Source: JANSXG01 sp024743075
GTDB taxonomy: Bacteria > Planctomycetota > Phycisphaerae > Phycisphaerales > UBA1924
DNA length: 64,000 nt
Assembly (NCBI GenBank): GCA_042140185.1
Contig: CP159477.1
Coordinates: forward strand, 2,480,001-2,544,000
Reading direction: 5' to 3'
The position numbers were made by a program, and so were the translations under genes. A model generated the notes under the pieces. It had not been told where the DNA came from. It worked only from the letters and a program-made list of their open reading frames with translations, and searched no databases. Positions 36,984 to 46,330 of this stretch are shown in pieces (positions within the stretch are counted from its first letter, which is position 1; each line of letters starts with the position of its first letter).

Positions 36984-37865
36984 TCAGGAGAGCATGGCGG
37001 CGACGTCGTCGACTTCTTCTTCGAGGCGAGCGCGGACGTCTTCCAGTGCGTCGCGGGTCATGTGGATCTCGTCGAGGACGGAGCCGTCGATCTCGAGCGA
37101 GGGCAGGTCCAGCCGGAAGGCGCGGTCGAGGGACGATGCGAGATGGTCGGCGATGTACACGAGGCAGGCCATCGAGCGGCTGCCGGTGGGCAGGTCGAGC
37201 GGGTTGTGGTGGAAGCCGGTGACCTGAGCGAAGGCTTCGGGGAACTTCCAACGCTCGCAGAGTGCCTTGCCGAAGGCCTGGTGGTCGGCGCCGAAGACTT
37301 CGCGCTCGACTTCGCGCATGTCGCGGTCGGGCGTGCCGTCGGGGCCGACGTTGATCTGGTTGACGACGTCGACGAGTTTGAGACGGTCGAACTGCATCTC
37401 GACCATCATGCCGATGTCATGGGTGAGGCCGGCGAGGAATGCTTCATCGCCGACGCCCATCTTGAGTTTGTCGGCGATCATCTTGGCGGCGGTGCCGGTC
37501 GCGATGGCGTGCATCCAGATGTCGCGGGCGCTGAAGTTCTCGCAGAGCTGACCGCCGCGAAAGAGCTTGGCCATGGATGCGGAGATGGCGATGTTCTTCA
37601 CGGCGTTGAGGCCGAGGAGGACGATGGCGCGGTTGATGGAGCCGATCTGTCCGGGCAGGCCGTAGAAGGACGAGTTGACGACCTTGAGGATGCGGCTGCA
37701 GAGCGCCGGGTCGTTGGAGATGACGTTGTTGAGGTCCTGGGCGGTCGAGGTGGGGTCCTCGACGAGCTCGATGATCTTGACGGTGATCTCCGGGAGCGTG
37801 GCGATGTGACTGATTTCCTTGATGGCATCGGTCACGATCTGCTTCTGTGCGGTCAGTTCACTCAT
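36984..37865 (-). CDS. HDOD-domain signalling protein
   Basis: About 293 residues, nearly all one HDOD domain: EISHIATLPEITVKIIELV, DLNNVISNDPALCSRILKVVNSSFYGLPGQIGSINRAIVLLGLNAVKNIA is the hallmark block (N-terminal half), then LTHDIGMMVEMQF and QVTGFHHNP, which keep HD-like residues but not the full metal site, as is usual for HDOD. These proteins act as scaffolds in c-di-GMP, motility or stress signalling, not as phosphodiesterases. I chose ATG 37865 (MSELTAQKQ), which places the domain at residue 15; an upstream in-frame codon adds 40 Pro/Arg-rich residues without homology. The C-terminal helix is acidic. It is transcribed alone, with a terminator downstream. Confidence 0.88.
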   Translation of the reverse strand: MSELTAQKQIVTDAIKEISHIATLPEITVKIIELVEDPTSTAQDLNNVISNDPALCSRILKVVNSSFYGLPGQIGSINRAIVLLGLNAVKNIAISASMAKLFRGGQLCENFSARDIWMHAIATGTAAKMIADKLKMGVGDEAFLAGLTHDIGMMVEMQFDRLKLVDVVNQINVGPDGTPDRDMREVEREVFGADHQAFGKALCERWKFPEAFAQVTGFHHNPLDLPTGSRSMACLVYIADHLASSLDRAFRLDLPSLEIDGSVLDEIHMTRDALEDVRARLEEEVDDVAAMLS

Positions 37866-38022
37866 CGCGGTCCCCGTCTGGATCGTCGTGGCTTGCGCCG
37901 ACCGGTCGCGGCGCGCCGGTTCGGACGTTGATGGCATCGGCGTGGACGCGTGGTGACTTTTGGGGAACTGACCACTTGGCGGCACGATCGCGCGGTCGGG
38001 TTATCCGGACGGCGGATACTGC

Positions 38023-39162
38023 TCAGTAGGTGTTGCGCTTGCGGAGCAGCACAGGATCGTGGGGGTCGGTTCGCGCGAGCAGTTCTGCGATGCGCGGGCC
38101 GGTGCGACCATCGCCGTACGGGTGGTCGGGGCGCGAGCGGTCGAGGGACTGTGACCGTTTGATCGCCTCGGCGATGGCTTCGGTCGCCGGTTCGCCGACG
38201 TCGATCACCGTGGGAGGTCGTTCGCGCCCGGCCTGGCGGGGGCCGATGTTGACGCTCGGCAGGCCGAGGATGGCGGCTTCGATGAGGCCGGCGGAGGAAT
38301 TGCCGACCAACGCGCCGGACGACGAGGCGAGGCGCTTGAGCAGCGCGAGGAAGGTCGGTCGTGGGAGGTGGTCGCTTCGGGTACGGGCGTGGTGCTCGGG
38401 GAGCGCGTTGATGGCGGCGCGGACGGCGTCGGTGCCGGGGTCGGCGTTCGGCGCGAGCCAGAGGTGCGGACGGTCCCCCACCGCTTCGGCGATGGCGCGG
38501 ACGGTGGACGCTTCGATTTGATCGTCGAGGCCGGAGGGGTGGTGCAGGACGATCAGTTCGGGAGAGCCGAGTTCGGCGAAGTGGGAGTCGTCGAGGGGTG
38601 TGATCTGATCGAGGCCGTCGGCGGCGGGCGAGCCGACGGGGCGGACGCGTGACGCGGGCTCGCCCATCTGTTCGATGCGCTGGGCGGACTGGATGGTGGC
38701 GGGCAGGTGCAGGTGTGCGAGTTTGGTGATGGCGTGGCGCATGGCCTCGTCGGCGACGCCCTCGGCGCGGTCGCCGCCGTGGATGTGCGCGAGCGCGATG
38801 CCCCCAACGCTGGCAGCAGACGCGGCGGCGAATGCCTCGATGCGGTCGCCGAGCACGACAACCCAATCGGGACGGATGCGTGCGCAGGCGCGCGCGAAAC
38901 CAGCGGTGCCGACGCCGAGGGCTTCGGCGTCGGTGAGGCGACCGGTTGCGCCGGGCTTCTGCATGCTGACGACGGCATCGAGGCCGAAGCGGGCTTCGAC
39001 CTCGCGATGCGTTTCGGCGGGCGGGAGCAGGTGCGCGCCGGCGGCGACGACGAGCGTGTTCAGGTCGGCGCGGTCGCGACAGGCTTCGATGACGGGAACG
39101 AGCAGGCCGAAGTCGGCGCGGCTGCCGGTGGCGAAGAGGATGCGCCGGGGGGTGGAGATCAT
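38023..39162 (-). CDS. neuC: UDP-N-acetylglucosamine 2-epimerase, hydrolysing (NeuC-type)
   Basis: First step of nonulosonic acid synthesis: hydrolysis and epimerisation of UDP-GlcNAc (or a modified UDP-sugar) to free ManNAc-type sugar. RRILFATGSRADFGLLVPVIEA is the NeuC N-terminus (the GTRAD/E motif), WVVVLGDRIEAFAAA the acidic UDP site, ALAHIHGGDRAEGVADEAMRHAITKLAHLHLPA the catalytic His block, and LVGNSSAGLIEAAILGLPSVNIGPRQAGRERP the C-terminal UDP-binding loop with the conserved NSSxGxxE. Length 379 is normal. Its ATG overlaps the neuB stop (ATGA), so it is the last gene of the operon. It may act on a 6-deoxy or diacetamido sugar instead, giving legionaminic rather than N-acetylneuraminic acid; the sequence does not decide. 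Confidence 0.9.
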   Translation of the reverse strand: MISTPRRILFATGSRADFGLLVPVIEACRDRADLNTLVVAAGAHLLPPAETHREVEARFGLDAVVSMQKPGATGRLTDAEALGVGTAGFARACARIRPDWVVVLGDRIEAFAAASAASVGGIALAHIHGGDRAEGVADEAMRHAITKLAHLHLPATIQSAQRIEQMGEPASRVRPVGSPAADGLDQITPLDDSHFAELGSPELIVLHHPSGLDDQIEASTVRAIAEAVGDRPHLWLAPNADPGTDAVRAAINALPEHHARTRSDHLPRPTFLALLKRLASSSGALVGNSSAGLIEAAILGLPSVNIGPRQAGRERPPTVIDVGEPATEAIAEAIKRSQSLDRSRPDHPYGDGRTGPRIAELLARTDPHDPVLLRKRNTY

Positions 39163-40224
39163 GCGAGGTCGTCCTCGGTGAGCGGCGTATCGGGTTCGAT
39201 GTCGCGAGTGGCGGTGCGCCCGGCGATGTCGGCGAGTCGGAAAGGCTCGATGCCGGTGCCGGGTCGCTTGGTGGTGAGCGACTCGCGCGGGATGGTTTCG
39301 CCGGCGCGGACGGGGCGGGTGAGCACAAGGGACTGGCGGCTGACGGTGCGGACATCGGCTTCGCAGGCGAGGACGCGTTTCTCAGCGGGGCCGATGAGGT
39401 CGGCGTAGGCGGTGTCGGCGAAATTCGGGAGCGGAGAGGCGCAGGCGTCGGCGTAGCGCGCGAAGGCGTCAGGGTCGAGCGAGGCGCTGTGGTCGGGTCC
39501 GGGCGCGGTGCGATCGGCGGTGAAATGCTTCTCGAGGAGTTGGGCACCGAGGGCGGCGGCGAGTGCGCCGGTGTCCACGCGCGGGCTGTGGTCGCTGTAG
39601 CCGATGGCATCGACGCCGAGGTTCGCTTGGAGGAGAGCGGTGATCGCGCCGAGAGACGCATCGGCATCGGCGACTGGGTAGCTGCTGACGCAGTGCAGGA
39701 TTGCGCTCCGCGAGCGCGCGTCGCCGAGCCAGTCGGCAGCGCGACGGATCTCGTCGAGTGTGGAAGCGCCGGTGGAGATGATCAGCGGCTTGCCGGTGGC
39801 GAGGAGGTTGTCGATGAGCGGTTTGTTGATGATGTCGGTGGACGAGGTCTTGTAGGCGTCCCACGGCAGGCGCTCGGCGACTTCGACGAGGGCGGGCGAG
39901 AACGGGGTGACGATGGCGTGCAGGTTGAGTTCGTGGGCGCGTTCGACGATCGGGGCCATCTGTCCGATCGAGAGCTCGAGCGCGCGGAGCATGGAGAACG
40001 GGTCGGTCGCGCCGAGTTGCGCTGGTAGGCGGCGAGGCGCGCGGCGCGGGACATCAGGCGGTCGGTTTCGAAGAGCTGGAGTTTGACGGCGTGTGCGCCG
40101 GCGCGGTGCGCTTCGTCCACGAGGGCGAGGGCCTTGGCCGGGTCGCCGTCGTGGTTCACGCCGATCTCGGCGATGATGTATGGGCCGGAATGTCTGCGCG
40201 GGCGCGCGAAGGGAGCAGGCTCAT
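39159..40224 (-). CDS. neuB: N-acetylneuraminate (nonulosonate) synthase, with two frame breaks
   Basis: Condenses the ManNAc-type sugar with phosphoenolpyruvate. Conserved NeuB blocks: YIIAEIGVNHDGDPAKALALVDEAHRAGAHAVKLQ, TPFSPALVEVAERL, YKTSSTDIINKPLIDNLLATGKPLIISTGA, HCVSSYP, GYSDHSP and EKHFTADRTAPGPDHSASLDP. The C-terminal part (SLVLTRPVRAGETIPRESLTTKRPGTGI) is the antifreeze/SAF domain. One base is missing at nt about 40022 (YQRQLGATDPFSML restored) and another within the first 13 codons (nt about 40200-40222). With both repaired the protein is about 355 residues, normal for NeuB. ATG 40224 overlaps the neuA stop and the TGA overlaps the neuC ATG. Confidence 0.9.
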
Positions 40225-40973
40225 CGGGCGCGCTCCGCGCGAAGCCTATCGCGGAGTGTGATCTCGGCGACCGTGAGGTCGGCCGGGGTATCGATGTCGA
40301 TGACGGAGCCCTCGGGGCTCAAGATGCCCCGGCGGTCGGTGCCGAAGAAGGCGTGCGGGCCGGGCGGAATGCCGGGGATTTCGAGCAGGAGCGCGGCACG
40401 GGTGAGGGCGATGACGGCGCCGTCGGGGATGTGGGCGGGCGGCAGGTCCTGGCGCCGGAAGACCCCGTGGTTCAGTGTGTCGCCTTCCCACGGTCGGACC
40501 GTGCCGGACTCGTCATCGACGACGGCGGTCCACCACGGGTGGTACTTGCCGACGGGCGCGTAGCTCTGCACGCTGTGGCAGCCGGAGGATTCCAGCAGGG
40601 CGAGCGCGTTGTCGATGAGGGCGGGCGGGCGGACGGGAACGTTGGCGTAGAGCACGACGACCCGCTCGGCACGGGCGCTGTGCGCGCATTCCCATCGCGC
40701 GAGAGCGTCGCGTGAGGCGTCGTCGACGGTCGCGGTGTCGGAAGCGAGCTCGTCGGGGCGTTCGATAGGTTCAGCGCCGAGCGCGGACGCGAGCGCGAGC
40801 ATCTGCGGGCTATCGCTGGAGACGGCGACGTCGGTGACGCGTGAGGAGGCCATCGCGTGCTCGATGGTCCATTGCGCGCACGGCTTGCCAGCGATCGGGA
40901 GCATGTTCTTGCCGGGAAGGCCCTTGCTTCCGGCTCGTCCGATGATGATGGCGAGGGTGCGCGTCGAGGCCAC
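40221..40973 (-). CDS. neuA: CMP-nonulosonate cytidylyltransferase (NeuA)
   Basis: Activates the nonulosonic acid with CTP. TLAIIIGRAGSKGLPGKNMLPIAGKP is the intact nucleotide-binding loop (RxGSKxxPxKN), VTDVAVSSDSPQMLALASALGAEPIERPDELASDTA the second core block, VVLYANVPVRPPALID the LQPTSPLR equivalent (here YANVPVR, an unusual variant), and SVIDIDTPADLTVAEI the C-terminal metal-site block. The 250-residue length is normal. It starts with GTG 40973, 4 nt after the Maf-fusion stop, and its TGA overlaps the neuB ATG. No frame break. The order neuA-neuB-neuC after a Maf-type protein points to protein-linked sialic-type sugar. Confidence 0.9.
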   Translation of the reverse strand: MASTRTLAIIIGRAGSKGLPGKNMLPIAGKPCAQWTIEHAMASSRVTDVAVSSDSPQMLALASALGAEPIERPDELASDTATVDDASRDALARWECAHSARAERVVVLYANVPVRPPALIDNALALLESSGCHSVQSYAPVGKYHPWWTAVVDDESGTVRPWEGDTLNHGVFRRQDLPPAHIPDGAVIALTRAALLLEIPGIPPGPHAFFGTDRRGILSPEGSVIDIDTPADLTVAEITLRDRLRAERAR

Positions 40974-40976
40974 CGG

Positions 40977-43900
40977 TCAGAGCTCGCTTCCGGCGCAGTC
41001 GAAGCGGCGTTGCGCGAGGCGGGCGCGTGCGAGATCGGGGATACGCAGCGGCGAGATCCGCTGGCCACCGACGGGGTTCGGGAGCGGGTCGATGACGGCG
41101 TGGCCGAGGACGCTGAGCCAGTGGTCGTAGAAACCCTCGATCTCGTCGTAGGTGCTGTCGCAGCGGGTGATGCGTGGGACGATCCAGCGCTCCGTCGGGC
41201 CTTTGACGCCGAGCGGGCCTTCGATGCGCTCGCTCTGGAAGATCTGGTTGAGGCGCTGGGCGTTGTCGAGGACGGACTGGAGCGAGCAGTCGTTGCCGCT
41301 GATTCTGGCGTAGGTCGCCTCGGTCTGGGCGAGCAGGTCGATGGAGACGACATCCGCGCTGGCTATGGCTCGCAGTTGCTCGTCGGACAGGTCCGAAGCG
41401 AGGTCCGTGCGGAGGTGGATCGCGCCGATGCGTGGGTCGTCGTTGAGCTGGGACATGAACTCGACGAATCGCGGATGGGCGATCGGGTCGCCGCCGACGC
41501 TTGAGCCGCCCCGTCCGGTGATGCTGAGGGCGAAGGGCGTATCGGTGTGCGCGCGATCGATGACGGAACGGAGCGCTTCCAGCGTGATCGGCTCGCGCGG
41601 GGTCGTCGCGGCGAACCATGAGCGGCGCTCGCCGCCTCGGGCGTTGGTCGGTGCGCCGGTGAACTCGACGGTGAGCGTGGTCATTCCCCCACTGACCACC
41701 GGGTCGGCATCGCGCAGCGTCGGGGCGATCTTCACGCAGGTGTCGGCGGCGATGGGGTCGGACGCGGCGGCGGAGGGTACATAGGAGAGGATGCCGCCCA
41801 GGGTGGCGAAATGGCTGTTGCGCCACGCATCTCGGCGAGGCGTTCGAGGCCGTCGCACGAGATGACGCAACCGGCGTGGCCCGGTGCGGCCTGCGAGAAG
41901 ACCAGCGGGCGGTCGCCGGGCGATTCGGCATGACGGTCGATGAGTTCGTCGCAGAGGGCGGGATCGAGGGCGGTCGCAACGGCGTCGACGACGAGTGCCG
42001 CGTCGACGTTCCGGCGAGCGAGGAGTTGGCTCGTGGCCTCGAGGCGGAGGGCTTCGTCGTAGCAGCTTGCGCCGGCGAGGCCGCCGCGCCAGCAGGATCG
42101 GGACCAGAAGCGGGCGCGCTGGATGCGGCGCTGCCATGCCTGCTCGACGGGGTCGGGGGTGAGCTCGACGGGTTCGGTCGGGATCGGGCAGCGTGCGCAG
42201 GCATCGACGACGGCGCCGGTGTTGCTGGTGAGAACGATGACCTCGGCGATGCGGGTGCAGCCGGCGAGGCGCTCCAATGTGCGCGGAAGCGCTTCGATCC
42301 GCTCGGGCGTGTCGGTGGTGACGACGGCGGCGGTGGTGATGCGCCGGGGCTCGGAGCGTGCGTCGGTATCGTCGGTTGAAATCGGGCGCGGGCGGGTCTG
42401 CTTGGGTGCGCCGTCGAGTGAATCGATGGTCGCGCCGGCAAGCTCTTCGAGGACCTCGGCCATCTGCGCGATCCAGCCGACGTTAAGGGCGTCGCGCTCG
42501 ACCTGGCGCTTCTGTCGCTCGATCTCGGTGGTCGGCGGGTTGAGGCGGAGGAGGCGGTCGGACTTGAATCGCTGGAAGGTGCCGGTCTGGTTGAGGCGCT
42601 GAACGAGCGAGTAGGCCGGCTCGGTCTTCGTGACCTCGTCGCGGATGGTGTGGATCTGGCGGACGAAGGAGTTGATGCGATCGGTAGAGCCGGGCTTGTC
42701 CTGCAGGTCGGCGATGCGACGGAGCAGTTTCTGCGTCTCGCGGCTGTTGGCGCGATGGCGCGGCTGCCGGAGCGGATGGTCTCAAGCGTCCCTCGCAGTT
42801 CGGGCGGGCGCTCGCGCGATGCGGTCGAGACTGGCGGGAGTTCGATCGGCGACCGGTCGGCCGCGGCGTGCTGCTCGAGCGCTTCGGCGAGGGTGCTGGC
42901 GGTGGTTCCGCGCTTGGCGACGCCACCCTCGGTGGCGTCGATGATGGTGCGACCGGCGTCGACATCGGCGCTGAACTCGCGCTCGAACTGGGCCAGGTAG
43001 GTCGCCATCTGTTGGTCGGTGTAGATCGGGCGACCGAGGTGGTCGGTGCGCTCGATCAGCTTGGTCTTGCCGCGGGCGATGCGTTCCCACTCGAACATCT
43101 CGATGGTGCGGAAGGCGTTGAGTTCGGGGGCCCAGACGTCGTGGATGGCGGCGCCGGAGGCGTAGTACTGGCCGTCGGTGAAGCCGAGGTCCTGGCCGAT
43201 CAGGATGGCGGGGTCGCAGCCGAGGTGGCGGGCGAGGTAGTACGCGAGGTGCGCGACGGTCGCGCCGGGGGTGAGTGCGTCGTCAGCGGTGCGTGTGGGG
43301 CCGAAGACCTGTTCGAGGACTTCGTCGGTGACGAGGCGGATGTCGCCGGGGAAGGCGTCGAGGACGGCGGGGTTGACCTTGGGCTCGGCGACGAGGGTGA
43401 TGCCTTCGAGGTCGTCGCGGGTCAGGCCTTCGTAGAAGCGAGTCGAGATCTCGTGGTAGTCGAGGGCGGTGACGAAGTCGGGTCGGACGCCGGCGCTGAG
43501 CATGGGGCGCAGGACGGTCTGCACGGCGATGACGACGGCGCGTGAGCGGAACTCCTGGTCGGCGAGCAGGTGCAGGTTGCGCTCCAGCGACGGGCCGGCG
43601 GAAACGACGACGGCGGTGCGCCCTTTGGCGGCATCCTTGAGGTCGGCGATGCCGGGGCGCGTGACGTAGTGCTCGGCGTTCATGAGCACGTTGCGCAAGG
43701 TGACATCGCTCTGCATGAGCGTGGTGATGACCTGCGTGCGCATGGCGTTGACGACCTCAGCGAAGGTCGAGCCGAAGACGGCGGCGCGATCCCCCAAGCG
43801 GGCCCGGCTGGGGGCGTGTTCGACGAGTTCGATGCCGATGGAGAGCGGCGCTTCGAGGCCCTTGGTCAGGGCGGACATTTCGCCGGAGGCGTTCTCGTCG

Positions 43901-44454
43901 CAGAGGAAACAGGTGGCGGTTTCGCGGATCCAGTCGGAATGGTCGACACGCTCGAGGACGGCGCGGAGCAGCGCGAGGTCGGGTTCGTACACGATGACCA
44001 CGCCGTGTTTGCCGATGCGCTCGGCGATGGCTCTGGCGTGGTAGCCGAGGGCGAAGCCGAGGACGACGATGCCGCCGTGGTCCTCGATGTCCACCGACGC
44101 GGCGATGGTTCCCGCTTCGGCGAGGGGGCGTCGCTTGCTGGCGAGCGCGATGACGCCGGAGGGCGACGCGAGGGTGGCGCTGGGTACTTCGTCGGCGGTG
44201 TCGACAAAGGTGATGTCGCGGCGGGGGGCGGCGTCGCTGAGACGTTTGGCGATGCGCGGGCTGCGTAGGGCGATGGCTTCGAGGTTTCGCGCAAATATTG
44301 CGCTGTCGCCCGCTTCGGCTGACGCGCCGGGCTCATCGACGAGCAGGCCGAGTGCCGCGGCGTTGAGGGCGTCGGTGTCGATGGCCCACTCGGCGGGCAG
44401 GGATGGAGAGGCTCCCGGATCGGGATCGGAGGAGGAGCCGTGCTGGGCGCGCAT
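40977..44454 (-). CDS. Maf/DUF115-type glycosyltransferase fused to a GT-A-like and a radical-SAM-like domain, with two frame breaks
   Basis: About 1,160 residues after repair, first gene of the nonulosonate operon. Residues about 120-590 are a Maf/DUF115 (MptE-like) domain: HGGIVVLGFALGYHARAIAE, GRTAVVVSAGPSLERNLHLL, AVVIAVQTVLRPMLSAGVRPDFVTALDYHE, DPAILIGQDLGFTDGQYYASG. Maf proteins attach nonulosonic acids to flagellin. A helical stretch (nt about 42470-42760) leads to a nucleotidyltransferase-like region (nt about 41830-42360: AAVVTTDTPERIEALPRTLE, CWRGGLAGASCYDEAL). The C-terminal third (nt about 40980-41800) resembles a radical SAM TIM barrel (ALSITGRGGSSVGGDPIAHPRFVEF) without a CxxxCxxC cluster, as in SPASM-like relatives. 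One base is missing at about 42760 and at about 41825. The joins leave no stop between domains. Confidence 0.78.
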
Positions 44455-44618
44455 GGGATCGCCTTTGCTAGAGGGGCTTTGTGTGGGTATCGGACGTCCG
44501 GCGGGGGCGGCTGCAAACACCGAGTGCCGGTCCGACCCCGGTGTCGGATGGACCTTTCGGGTGGTTCGTGCGTATGAAAGAGTTGCGGGGCGGGAGTTCC
44601 TCGCGGAAAGGCCGAGCC

Positions 44619-45275
44619 ATGAACGAGCTGCTGACACACGGGTTCGAACGGTTTGCGAGCACGATCGGAACCTACCCCCCGCCGCCGCTGACAGACCGGG
44701 TGCTGTTCGAGTCGCCGATCCTGGTGCCGGTCGCGGTGCTGATCCTGGCCGTGATCATCGGGTTCGGGCTCGGTCGGGCGGCGAAGGGGAAGGCCGGCTG
44801 GGCCGTGATGGGTGTCGGGCTGGTGCTGGCGCTCGGCCTCGCGGCGAGCGCGCGGCTGGTCGAGACGGACCGTGAGGCGATCGAGTCGGGTACCCGGGCG
44901 TTCGTGGACGCGATTGTCAACGGGGACGAGGCGTCGATGGATGATTTGCTGGCCTCGAGGCTGACGCTGGCGATCACCGGGTCGCGGGCGGATGTGGAAG
45001 CACGTGAGTACATCCTGGGCAACCTCGATTGGGTGCAGGAACAGATCGAGCGTCACAGCGCCGGTGTGCAGGAGGCGGCGGTGATCGCCGACGGAGCGGG
45101 GCGAAGCAAGTTTGTTTTCCGGCTGCTGCAGTCGCGCTCGCTTGGGAGCGGGTTCAGCACATGGGTGCTGGAGTGGCAGGAGACGCCGGGCGAGGGCTGG
45201 CAGATCCACACGGTGGACCTGGTAGCGATCAACGGGAACCAGCCGCCGTTTTCGGCGTTTCCGCGCTATCGCTGA
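44619..45275 (+). CDS. Membrane protein with an extramembrane NTF2-like domain
   Basis: About 218 residues. Two membrane helices follow each other closely: ILVPVAVLILAVIIGFGLG and AGWAVMGVGLVLALGLAASA. The remaining 140 residues (REAIESGTRAFVDAIVNGDEASMDDLL, EYILGNLDWVQEQIERH, STWVLEWQETPGEGWQIHTVDLVAING) have the helix-then-sheet pattern of SnoaL/NTF2-like domains and should lie on one side of the membrane. I chose ATG 44619 because GGAAAGG lies about 9 nt upstream and the first helix then begins near residue 30; upstream in-frame codons add Arg/Gly-rich residues. It is divergent from the nonulosonate operon with 164 nt between. Function unknown. Confidence 0.7.
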   Translation: MNELLTHGFERFASTIGTYPPPPLTDRVLFESPILVPVAVLILAVIIGFGLGRAAKGKAGWAVMGVGLVLALGLAASARLVETDREAIESGTRAFVDAIVNGDEASMDDLLASRLTLAITGSRADVEAREYILGNLDWVQEQIERHSAGVQEAAVIADGAGRSKFVFRLLQSRSLGSGFSTWVLEWQETPGEGWQIHTVDLVAINGNQPPFSAFPRYR

Positions 45276-45289
45276 GGGCCGCTATGAAC

Positions 45290-45313
45290 AACGCCCCGCT
45301 TCGACGGGGCGTT
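45290..45313. terminator. Bidirectional stem-loop between convergent genes
   Basis: A perfect 9-bp stem (AACGCCCCG with CGGGGCGTT) around a 6-nt loop lies 14 nt after the stop at 45275 and 24 nt beyond the amidase stop. No long T run, so termination may depend on Rho or be partial. Confidence 0.55.
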
Positions 45314-45337
45314 CGCATGGCTCGGAATTCGAGATTC

Positions 45338-46183
45338 TCAGAGGCTTGCGAGGGCCGCGCTGCGTGAGGTTCGCATGGTATCCATGCGGGCCTGGAGTGA
45401 GCGTCCGGGGCAGGCGGTCGGGCGGAACTCGCGGTGGGTGTACACGCGGTTCTTCGCGATGCGGTACTGGCGCATGGTCGAGGCGAGGAAATTGTCCAGC
45501 GCGAAGGCCTGACGGTCGGTGATGCTCTGCTGCTCGTAGTTGCCGAGGACGCAGATGCCGATGTTGCCCTCGTTGTTGTCCTTGACGTGAGCGCCCTGCC
45601 AGGCGAGGGGGCGGCCTTCCCAGACACGACCGGAGGGGTCGATCAGGAAGTGGTAACCGATGTCGCCCCAGTTCTGGTTGCGGTGGGCGCGCCGAATGGC
45701 CTCGATTCGAGCTGCCGCGGCGGACTGGGCGGTCGCGGTGAACGGGCTCATGCCGTCGTGGTGGACGGTGATCTTGTTGATCGGGAGCATGAGGTCCATC
45801 AGGGACGGGACCGGGTTGCCCCGGGACCAGTCGCTGCGCTGGACCAGTCCGTTGTAACTGAAGGTGCCGGACTCTCCCGGATTGGTCGGGAGCGGGGTCC
45901 AGTCGCCGGCCACGGCGTCGGACGGGCGTCGGCGGTTTGAACCGTTGCCCCAGCGACGGAGGAGTTCATCGGTCGAGCGTTGCCCGACGGGCGGGACGGC
46001 GGTGGGCTGGGTCGCGGCGGCTCGGTTGGACGCGCCCGAAGAGCTGGAGCAGCCCGACAGGAGCGCGGCCGTGCCGGCGAGACCGAGGACGGTCGCGGCG
46101 GAGCGCACGAGGGCTTCGCGTCGTGAGACGGGCGCGTGCGGGGCGTTGTTATTGGACGGAGTTGGCTGCTCTTGGCGGTGCAC
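45338..46183 (-). CDS. N-acetylmuramoyl-L-alanine amidase (PGRP/AmpD type), exported lipoprotein
   Basis: Cleaves the muramic acid-peptide bond of peptidoglycan. The N-terminus has twin Arg in SRREALVRSAATVLGLAGTAALLSGC: a Tat-like signal followed by a lipobox with Cys, so probably a Tat-exported lipoprotein. The C-terminal domain carries the type-2 amidase zinc site: ITVHHDGM (first His), VYTHREF (second His) and TACPGRSL (Cys), plus GYHFLIDPSGRVWEGRP typical of PGRP. GTG 46183 is preceded by AGAGGA at 6 nt and is preferred over the in-frame TTG 46198. About 75 residues between lipobox and domain are low-complexity (Ser/Ala/Thr/Pro). Convergent with the two-helix membrane protein. Confidence 0.9.
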   Translation of the reverse strand: MHRQEQPTPSNNNAPHAPVSRREALVRSAATVLGLAGTAALLSGCSSSSGASNRAAATQPTAVPPVGQRSTDELLRRWGNGSNRRRPSDAVAGDWTPLPTNPGESGTFSYNGLVQRSDWSRGNPVPSLMDLMLPINKITVHHDGMSPFTATAQSAAAARIEAIRRAHRNQNWGDIGYHFLIDPSGRVWEGRPLAWQGAHVKDNNEGNIGICVLGNYEQQSITDRQAFALDNFLASTMRQYRIAKNRVYTHREFRPTACPGRSLQARMDTMRTSRSAALASL

Positions 46184-46316
46184 AGACGGTCCTCTCAAGT
46201 GTGTTCACCATGAGCATCGGCGCTCTCGCGGCTCGCACTTGATCCGGGCGCAGATGCTACCAGACAGATCGGCGTCCGCTGCGTTGATTTCTCCGGTTGA
46301 CCCGGAATCGGGTCGA

Positions 46317-46322
46317 TATGAT
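46317..46322 (+). promoter_or_regulatory. Putative -10 box (TATGAT) of the debranching-enzyme gene
   Basis: TATGAT ends 8 nt before ATG 46331, the same hexamer and spacing as at 31320-31325. A TTGACC lies 14 nt upstream, too close for a normal -35. Predicts a leaderless transcript. Confidence 0.5.
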
Positions 46323-46330
46323 CCGACCAG

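Noticed and set aside
37862..39667. A 600-codon minus-strand frame overlapping neuC and neuB.
   Set aside because: Arg/Pro/Ser-rich; the real frames on the same strand carry NeuB and NeuC signatures.
44481..44618. Longer N-terminus of the two-helix membrane protein.
   Set aside because: The extra 46 residues are Arg/Gly/Ser-rich and lie in the divergent promoter region; ATG 44619 has the better ribosome site.
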